From Mytilus galloprovincialis (taxonomy: Eukaryota > Mollusca > Bivalvia > Mytilida > Mytilidae), in assembly GCF_965363235.1 (NCBI RefSeq), contig NC_134843.1:94521795-94585794 (forward strand): a stretch of 64,000 bases of DNA. The letters are read 5' to 3'. Each line of letters begins with the position of its first letter. The first letter of the stretch is position 1. The notes beneath the pieces were generated by a model. That model made no database searches and was not told the origin of the DNA. It saw nothing but the letters and a program-made list of their open reading frames with translations. This document shows, one piece after another, positions 57,295-64,000 of this stretch. The position numbers and the translations under genes are program-made.

Positions 57295-58765
57295 TGTAAC
57301 ACTCCCAAACGTGTCCTTCCCCCAAAACGTGTCCGGTTCCCCCAAACGTGTCTGTTCTCCTCAAACGTGTCCGTATTATTCAATGTTCTCCAAACGTGTC
57401 TAATTTCATAACCCGTAAACGTGTCCGATAATTGTCATTCGCCAAAACGTGTCCATTATTACACGCCAGAACGCCTTAAGTCTTTTAGCGCTAATACATG
57501 CATGGCCGTCCAGAATCAATAACTTTTACGGCAATTCTATGATGGTGGTCACAGTTCTGGGTGTGTCTATTTGTAGTTTGTTTAATGCCAGTTGTTAATG
57601 ATTAGAATACAACAAAAATATTGCAAATTTAATCTGTAACATATGAATTGACTTTTGACTGAAATTGATTATTGTCCAGTTGCAAGTATTTCATGCGCAT
57701 TTAGAGCGAACATACATATATATTCTTGTACAACTAATTAATTCAATTAATCGTTTACTATGTAATTTATTTTGTTCTAATAAACTCTGTTGATGCCTTT
57801 TATTGCACGTTTTGCAGAATAGACTTCCCTTCTTTCAACAATTCTGATATTTTAAAAGCTCTTAAAATGATAAACTGCTTATCAAGTTGTTAAATAAATT
57901 TTAGGTATCGAACCTTACGAAAGAAACACGAACAAGAGACATAACGTCCAGTGTCAAATATTGCAGGCATTTTTTTAACGATATTGTGCAAGCAATAAAT
58001 ACATTTGTCATTTCGGGGCCGTTTATATACATGTAGCTGACTATGCAGTATGGGCTTTGGTCATTGTTAAAGGCCGTACGGTGACCTATACTAGTAGCTG
58101 TTAATTTCTGTGTCATTTGGTGTCTTGTGTCTAGTTGTCTCATTGGCAATCATACCATACACATCTTCTTTTTATACTGTAGATAGGTTCTTTTATCATG
58201 CCGGGAATTTAGGATTGGGCGTATTTTTTTACGGTTATTCGGAATTAACATTAGTTGGGATTTTAATCTAAAACAAAAGAGTTGTAAAAAAACGCTTTTT
58301 ATATGACTTCAGTAAGAAATGCACAGCGAATATGATATTCTCCAAACACTAGGTAACTGATTTAATATCTACAATTTAACTGAGCATGGCTGCTGACATT
58401 TACATCCAACATAGCAGAACGAACGCCCCCACTTTTACTGAGATTATACTGCTGGTTTAGAAAACATACCTAAAGCTATTTTCTATATTTTAATGAAATA
58501 GTAAAATAAGTATACGTTAATGAAACATCAAAAACCAAATAACCCACGTATTTATGATATTGACACAAATGATAATTCCAGTAAAAGAAAAAAATATGGA
58601 CACATTTAGGGGATTGGACACGTTTTGGTGTTTATTAAGCAATGAACACGTTTGGGTGTTTATACAAATTACACGCTTTGCGCTGTGTTCAACTAGATAT
58701 GTTTTGCAGTTCAGTGACGTCGATGTGGACACGTTTGGGGGAAGGACACGTTTCTGAGTGTTACA
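57295..58765. mobile_element. 1.47-kb DNA element with subterminal 'AAACGTGTCC' repeats
   Basis: Ends are TGTAACACTC (57295) and GAGTGTTACA (58756-58765), exact inverted repeats, flanked on both sides by tatata. About seven aaacgtgtcc-like motifs lie in the first 160 bp. About five in inverted orientation (ggacacgttt) lie in the last 170 bp. The interior has no intact transposase and holds a reverse 'gaagatgtgg' repeat at 58005-58175. Superfamily not assigned; TA or TATATA target use is possible. Confidence 0.78.
58005..58175 (-). repeat. Dispersed repeat ('gaagatgtgg' family), reverse copy nested in the transposon
   Basis: gctgactatgcagtatgggc, tttggtcattgttaaaggcc, gtctcattggcaatcatacc and acatcttc form the complement of 22.92-23.05 kb. 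Confidence 0.75.
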
Positions 58766-58875
58766 TATATACCATCAATTTATATCAGTCTTTAAAAACA
58801 CATGTCATTTTTTAAAAAAAGCGAACATCCTCAATTGTCAGATTTTTTGTTTTTATATTTTATAACAATTTTTCT

Positions 58876-58950
58876 CATACATGCATATAAATAAGGGGAT
58901 GTTTTATGGTTAAAGATAAAGTTCAAATTCGCTTTACTATAAGTCTACAC
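58876..58950 (+). promoter_or_regulatory. Decayed extra copy of the gene E promoter
   Basis: TATAAATAAGGGGATGTTTTAT at about 58886 aligns with the active-looking copy at 59117. The initiator has become gttcaaattc and the donor position reads tactataagt and lacks CAAG|gtaagt. It probably no longer makes a spliced leader exon. Confidence 0.55.
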
Positions 58951-59116
58951 GTATCTGTCATTGTTGCTAATTTTTTACGTCCGTTATATATATATATACC
59001 ATCAATTTATGACAGTCTTTAAAAAGACATGCCATTTAAAAAAAAAGAGGAGCGTACATCCTTAATTATCAGAATTTTTGTTTTATATTTTAAAATATTT
59101 TTTCCTCATATATGTA

Positions 59117-59169
59117 TATAAAAGAGGGGATGTTTTATTGTTAAACATATAGTTCAGTTACACCTCAAG
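59117..59169 (+). promoter_or_regulatory. Gene E TATA box, possible initiator and short 5' leader exon
   Basis: TATAAAAG at 59117-59124. TCAGTT at 59154-59159. Consensus donor CTCAAG|gtaagt at 59170. The layout is base-for-base parallel to gene D, with 38-39 bp from TATA to TCAGTT in both. Confidence 0.62.
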
Positions 59170-60214
59170 GTAAGTCTACATGTACAACTTTAAATGAATG
59201 TAGCTAATGTCGGCAATGTTATGCAGAATGGAAAGAACTTACATTCATAATATATTTGTAATTGAAAAGTAAAGTAGATTCATTCAAAACTTTGCAGATG
59301 ATTTTTTGAAGTTTTTGTAAGTGGCATGTCGCCCCGATTTGTCTTTGTTCCTCTCGTTTTATCATACGAGTGTCTATTTTGTTTTGGCGTTATATGTGTT
59401 TTTCAAATCCTATCTTGATCCACATTTCTGGATCATGAGGCGATTATTTTTTAAAAGACCAGCTCAGATTTTGATATGTTTGATATATCTCGCCTGTCTG
59501 GCTGTGTTGATATATGTTTGACTTCGAGCTTTATTGAGCCAATATACGAAAACAGTTTACTTTAAATTCCCGCCACTAGAGTTTTTATCAAGGTATGTGG
59601 CTTTTTTTACGGGTGGTAGTTGCTTTAAACATTGGAAAATAGAGCGAGATACTGATTTCTGTACACAAAAAAAGCTATGAGATTTGAATTTTATTGTTTC
59701 ATCGCTATTTTTTCAAATTCAACATGGTCAAATGGAAATCTTTCAAGCATATGCAGGACGATGACAAATTAAACAAATTCTTTTAAATACGTTCACTGGT
59801 AACCAATTTTGGTCCGAAAAGGTCATTTTGATATGATCAGCTCTTATATATATCATATATTTATTTTTCAGTTTATCATTTAATTTCAGACTTACCAACA
59901 TCAGTCAATTCAGTACTGTTCAGACAATTTAACTCTACACACTAACATCGTTCTGAATTGAATTAAAATCTACTTATCAGTACTCATTTTGCTGAATGAT
60001 AGATGTCTTTAAAAAGAAAAAAATACATTTTTACTTCGTATGACACCAGTCTTCTGCATTGACATCCCAGGATCCGTCCAGGCAAAAAATTGGTACTAAT
60101 AATGTATTAACTGTAATTGGCCTGAAATTCTTTAGATTGTTGATTGAAATTCTATTCGATTGTCTTTATACTTAATTCATATAGATCAGTATTGTGCATC
60201 AATGTCTTTATTAA

Positions 60215-60345
60215 AATTGAGAATGGAAATTGAGAATGCGTCAAAGAGACAACAACCCGACAAAAGAGCATAAAACAGCCCAAGGCTACCAATATGTTTT
60301 CAACACAGCGAGAAAATGTTGACCTTGAAGCCGGCTTCAGCTTGC
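60215..60345 (-). repeat. Dispersed repeat ('gaaggacgcctcc' family), reverse copy in the first intron of gene E
   Basis: attgagaatggaaattgaga, atgcgtcaaagagacaacaa, ccgac and agcgagaaaatg match the complement of 47.94-48.08 kb. Confidence 0.65.
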
Positions 60346-60476
60346 CCATAATAAAAATATGTACTAGCTCCGTGAAAATGGATGTCACCAAAACTAATTT
60401 GATTATATTATCATCAATATTGTTTTTTATTGTGTTTTTCATCAATGGCTCTCAGCATTGTATTTTATAGTGAAAG

Positions 60477-60562
60477 GAATTACTGTGTTTTACTGAAGTG
60501 ATATAACGAAGACACTATGAAGAAACTGCTGTTGATTGTCTTAATACTGTTCATATCTATAG
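60477..60562 (+). CDS. Gene E exon 1: 5' UTR plus signal-peptide exon
   Basis: An acceptor at gaaag (60476) or ttatag (60470), aligning with gene D, is followed by gaattactgtgttttactga. ATG at 60517 after aacgaagacact. Donor G|gtaata at 60563. Confidence 0.78.
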
Positions 60563-63500
60563 GTAATATTTCTGGATAATCTCTTAGATCAATTCATTCG
60601 TTTTTATGTATATCCATATCGAAATACTCGTAAAACAACACGAGGTTGCACGTGATGTCTTCAAAATAATGTTAGTTATTAGTCGATTACGAAAATAAGG
60701 TTTAGTAGGCAGTACTAAGTATTGTTTATAAAGCTAGAATCTTGTTATCTGATTGTTTAATTACCCGGATGTTGATATTCCATGACAGATTCCCCGGGGA
60801 TAAAATTTTGCTTAAAATATTTTATAAAATTAATAAGGCAATGCAAAATTATAAATAAGAATAAAATTTTGAGACAATTGAAAAAGAATGAATAGATTTT
60901 ACTTATTTTATTTTCCAAAAAAAAAATAAAAAACATGTCTTCAATTATTTTCTTCAAAATAAAGAAGGAAGATTTTAAGACGTGCAGCAACATCGGTGTT
61001 GATAACATTGGTAGTGGAAGTTTTTCATTACAATTGTATTCCCACGAAAACAAAATCCCATAAGTATAATTATGCGTAATTGGAAATGAAGGGAAAATAT
61101 AGATAAACCAAGCCACAAAGTTTCATAAGGTTTTCTTGACTTATAGAAAAAAATCATTACAAAGTTAATAGATTCTAAAATTATATTTTTTACCGAAATG
61201 GTATCAATATTGTCTTAACAGTAAAAATACATTAGCAATGTTTAATTTTTTCCGCACATATTCCTAACATTCTCATTTTGTCACTATACATTTTCAACAT
61301 TCTGATTTTTCCTAACAAATCCTTTAAATCATTATTTGGTTTGTCTTTCATTGTTTGAAACATTTAAATTGACTTGGTTATCTTATTTTACGATATTTGA
61401 CAATCTTCAAACGATACTATTATCGGGTTCATACAAATGAATAACATTTAGTTTTTTCGACCCTTCATTTTATCTTTTTTCGGGGATGGTATTGGGACTT
61501 ACAATTTTGTTCGAATTCTAATTATTTCTGTATCTGGTTGAATCGACACCTGGTCAAATGTGCACAGGGACAGTCAATTCAGAACCTGGTTTATTCGGCT
61601 ACAAATGTAGTTATTACGACACCATGACTAGTATTATGTTTTGCAAAGTAAACTATTGAAGGCGCCGTTTTTTACCATATTTTTACGCTATTTTTGCTTG
61701 AGGTTTCAGCGTATATTTTCACACAAGCAAGAAGTTCCAATGGAAACTTTGTTAGAAAACATTTCGTAGTATCTGTTTCTACTGGAACTTAAATTATCAA
61801 GGAATTTCCATTTCATGACAACTGTACATTGCAAGTAAACATACAAAATTGGTGCCAGTGACATTCTTATTATATAAGTAGATAGTCCTTGCAGGAGAGA
61901 ACACAAATTTGAAATACAATGATTAAATTCGCTTTCATCCTAATGTTAGGTTCAACAATGGCTTGGGTTATTGTATTTATAATTTTAAACCATATGTTTT
62001 AAAATGATACCCAATCAAACTTAATGAATAAAATATTGAGAAAACTTCTAAGAGCAAACAACTGATCATTTTCATTATGTATTATAACTGCTCAATTACA
62101 TATGCCCTTGGATTTTTTAACGATGTAGGAGGGTTTTTTTTTTAATTATACATATTTTGATATGAGCGTCACTGATGAGTCTTATGTAGACGAGACGCGT
62201 GTCTGGCGTTCTAAGTTATAATCCTGGTACTTTTGATAACTATTTACATCCCTGGGTTGATGCCACTGCTGGTGGACGTTTCGTCCCCGAGGGTATCACC
62301 AGTCCAGTAGTCAACATTTTGGTGTTGACATGAATATCAATAATGAGGTCATTTTTTATAAATTTCCTGTTTACAAAACTTAAAATTTTTCGAAAAACTG
62401 AAGATTTTCTTATCCAAGGCAAATTGCCTTTACCGTATTTGGCACCACTTTTTGAAATTTGGATCCTCAATGCTCTTTAAATTTGTGTTTGTTTGGCTTT
62501 ATAAATATTTTGATATGAGCGTCAATGATGAGTCTTATGTAAACGAAACGCGCGTCTGGCGTATTAAATTATAATCCTGGTATCTTTGATAACTATTTAA
62601 TTAACCTCGGCGAAACAAAATAAATATATATAAAAAAAAAGCGAAAACTATCCTCCACATATCTCAGAAAAATAATAAAAGAAAAAAGAAAAATATTTGC
62701 AGCCAAATTAACTAACCAAATTCCAAAATAACTTTCAATAGGTATCGATTTAAAAAGGACCGATTTGACTACTTCTATAGGTACCAAATTGATCAGGTGC
62801 CGATTTGATTTGTACCCTTTTTTTCGAATTTAATGAGTATTGATTTGTTTTGAATAAAATCATCGTATTATTCATATTGTTCAATGATATACTAAGTATT
62901 TACAGAACATGAGTTTCAAATGTTTGAAAAAAAATCTTCAAGGTAAATTTAAACAGTTGACGTCCATAAAAACAAATAAGTCGAACGCTCGACTATAACA
63001 AACGACCGACTGGAAAACAACAGTCATATTCAGGACTCATTTATTGAATAGAATGGTTGGTCAAATCTGGTTGTATAAACCAGGTTTTATAGTTGTTTCC
63101 ATTTGTTTTTTTAGTCGAATAAACTAGGTATTATAGCGCTAGACCGCCTTCTTGTATGACAGATTCATACTTCCGCACCAAATCTCTATTCTTAAAATGA
63201 AATTTAGTAAACGATTAAGCCAATTGGTGATATTGCTTAATTTCGTGTAACGTTTATATTCTAACTAAATGATAACGTTAAAATTCAGAATTATTAAGGT
63301 AATAGGACATTTGTTTTCCATAAGTTTCATGTGTTTGAGGTTTTGATATTGCCATTTGATAAGGACCTTTTGATCTTGACTTTTCCTTGGAGTATATTTT
63401 GTTATTTCATTTTTTACACACTCAATGAATAGCTTTAAAAGGCTTTTCGATAGTTGAAAAAAGATCACCGAATGCGACATTTGTCATTGTGGACCAATAT

Positions 63501-63703
63501 GATTCATTGATTCTTTCTAGTAACGATAAACTTATGAAGATCGAAAAAAATTCTCAATTACTAAAAAAAACATATTATTCAATTTATCATTGCATTGTTT
63601 TCACTTCAGATATTGTGCATGCTTGTGCTTGTGCTGCTGTGTGGGATCCAGTTTGCTCCACTGCTGGCAATACACACAGTAATGAAGGATGCATGATTTG
63701 CGC
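60477..63703 (+). CDS. Gene E (5' part): Kazal-type inhibitor-like small secreted protein
   Basis: Coding exons 60517-60562 and 63610-63703 are present; the CPC exon and the 3' UTR exon must lie beyond base 64000. Residues 1-15 form a signal segment (M-K-K-L-L-L-I-V-L-I-L-F-I-S-I). The core is C21-A-C23-A-A-V-W-D-P-V-C31, G-N-T-H-S-N-E-G-C43, C46-A. P1 is predicted as Ala25, followed by Val. The fourth core Cys is one residue later than in B, C and D, while the next Cys stays in register. Intron 1 (3 kb) contains a GTCACTGATGAGTC-core repeat. The leader exon is at about 59156-59169. Closest to gene D. Confidence 0.77.
62150..62600. repeat. Partial copy (about 1.3 units) of the 355-bp repeat, in intron 1 of gene E
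   Basis: gagcgtcactgatgagtctt recurs at about 62164 and, as gagcgtcaatgatgagtctt, at about 62517, a period of about 353 bp. Similarity to the array at 7.0-8.4 kb is clear but with many more substitutions, so this copy is older. Confidence 0.8.
62990..63400. repeat. Dispersed repeats ('tcatattcaggactca' forward; 'ttgccatttgataaggacct' reverse) in intron 1 of gene E
   Basis: The forward part (62990-63170: cgaccgactggaaaacaaca, atagaatggttggtcaaatc, cttgtatgacagattcatac) aligns with 46.80-46.95 kb at the same place in gene D. The reverse part is at about 63325-63395. Confidence 0.6.
63610..63703 (+). CDS. Gene E exon 2: Kazal core
   Basis: Acceptor tttcacttcag, donor GC|gtaagt at 63704. It encodes I-V-H-A-C-A-C-A-A-V-W-D-P-V-C and S-T-A-G-N-T-H-S-N-E-G-C-M-I-C-A. 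It is 94 nt long. Confidence 0.85.
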
Positions 63704-64000
63704 GTAAGTTTTATTTACAATACCGACAAAACTAATATTAACTTCAAATGTGTATATCATTTTAACATAACAAGTTTGTATTTGATATTTTCGGTCAGAC
63801 GTGACATATATTCAGTTTTGAATTTTCCTTGGAGTTCGGTATTCTTGTTATTATGCTTTTTTTTAGCAACCAGTGAACAATTGATTCAAATGTTTGGAAA
63901 AATACAGAAATTGTTCAAATGGAATACAGAAAGGAGTCTTCGATTCAAAAGAAAATTTTGATAACTTAAACACTTATTATAAAAATAAGAAGATGTTGTA

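Larger units (their letters stand above)
57255..59180 (+). repeat. Tandemly duplicated promoter region of gene E; first copy split by a transposon
   Basis: Copy 1 is 57255-57294 plus 58766-58950. Copy 2 is about 58953-59180. Shared landmarks: ctgtcatt...tttttaagg/acgtccgtt, taccatcaatttat, cagtctttaaaaa, acatcct-aatt, catataaataaggggatg versus tatataaaagaggggatgtt. Copy 2 lacks the transposon, so it acts as the empty site. Confidence 0.75.

Noticed and set aside
57295..57460. Hypoxia- or E-box-type enhancer made of ACGTG motifs
   Set aside because: The ACGTGTCC units lie only within the two ends of a transposon-like element, so they are more simply explained as element-end motifs. No gene start is close to the left cluster.
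63689..63961. 90-codon frame after gene E exon 2 as the E C-terminus
   Set aside because: It starts inside exon 2 in another frame and reads through the donor. An acceptor-like ttttttttag at about 63866 gives an immediate stop in the required phase and no CPC motif. The real exon 3 is expected beyond the window.

Overview
The window is AT-rich, intron-rich and repeat-laden animal DNA. It is almost certainly from a marine bivalve, most likely a Mytilus-type mussel. I base this on several dispersed repeat families that I associate with mussel genomes: the element with the core GTCACTGATGAGTC, the 'gaagatgtggtatgattg' family, the 'cctgacttggtacaggca' family, and Penelope-like retroelement debris. 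There is no prokaryotic operon structure. The long open frames are short and mostly fall inside repeats, so they are not genes.

The real genes I can support form one tandem family on the + strand: five copies (called A to E here) of a tiny secreted Kazal-type inhibitor-like protein. Each copy is split in the same way. Exon 1 encodes a 15-residue hydrophobic signal segment (46 coding nt, ends in phase 1). Exon 2 encodes the Kazal core C-x-C-x5-P-V-C...G-x-T...N...C...C-A (ends in phase 2). Exon 3 encodes the C-terminal C-x3-C-P-C motif and the stop. A separate last exon is 3' untranslated and carries AATAAA. Copy A is cut by the left edge (only exons 3 and 4, 561-1325). B (9607-14845), C (34.6-37.1 kb) and D (44.7-49.15 kb) have complete coding regions. 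E (59.1 kb onward) is cut by the right edge after exon 2. For C, D and E a TATA box and a very short 5' leader exon ending at a consensus donor can be aligned upstream of the coding exons.

Layout: 0.5-1.3 kb end of A; 1.3-6.4 kb intergenic; 6.4-8.4 kb dispersed repeats and a 355-bp tandem array; 8.4-9.2 kb short repeats split by a 517-bp terminal-inverted-repeat element; 9.6-14.9 kb gene B, with a foldback element in intron 2 and Penelope relics in intron 3; 15-18.8 kb repeats including a 99-bp tandem repeat; 18.8-31.4 kb a large gene-free repeat complex containing an approximately 0.8-kb inverted repeat and many RFX/X-box-like palindromes; 32.6-37.1 kb upstream region and gene C; 37-42 kb repeats; 42-49.2 kb upstream region and gene D; 49.2-53.9 kb SINE-like, Penelope and LINE relics; 53.9-60.5 kb upstream region of E, homologous to that of D but with a duplicated promoter and a 1.47-kb transposon; 60.5-63.7 kb gene E exons 1-2.

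The upstream regions of C, D and E align block by block, so the cluster grew by segmental duplication of units of about 10-15 kb. D and E are the closest pair and share intronic repeat insertions. The copies differ most in the reactive loop and in cysteine number or position. That suggests diversification of small secreted protease inhibitors or defence peptides, which is inference and not shown by the sequence.
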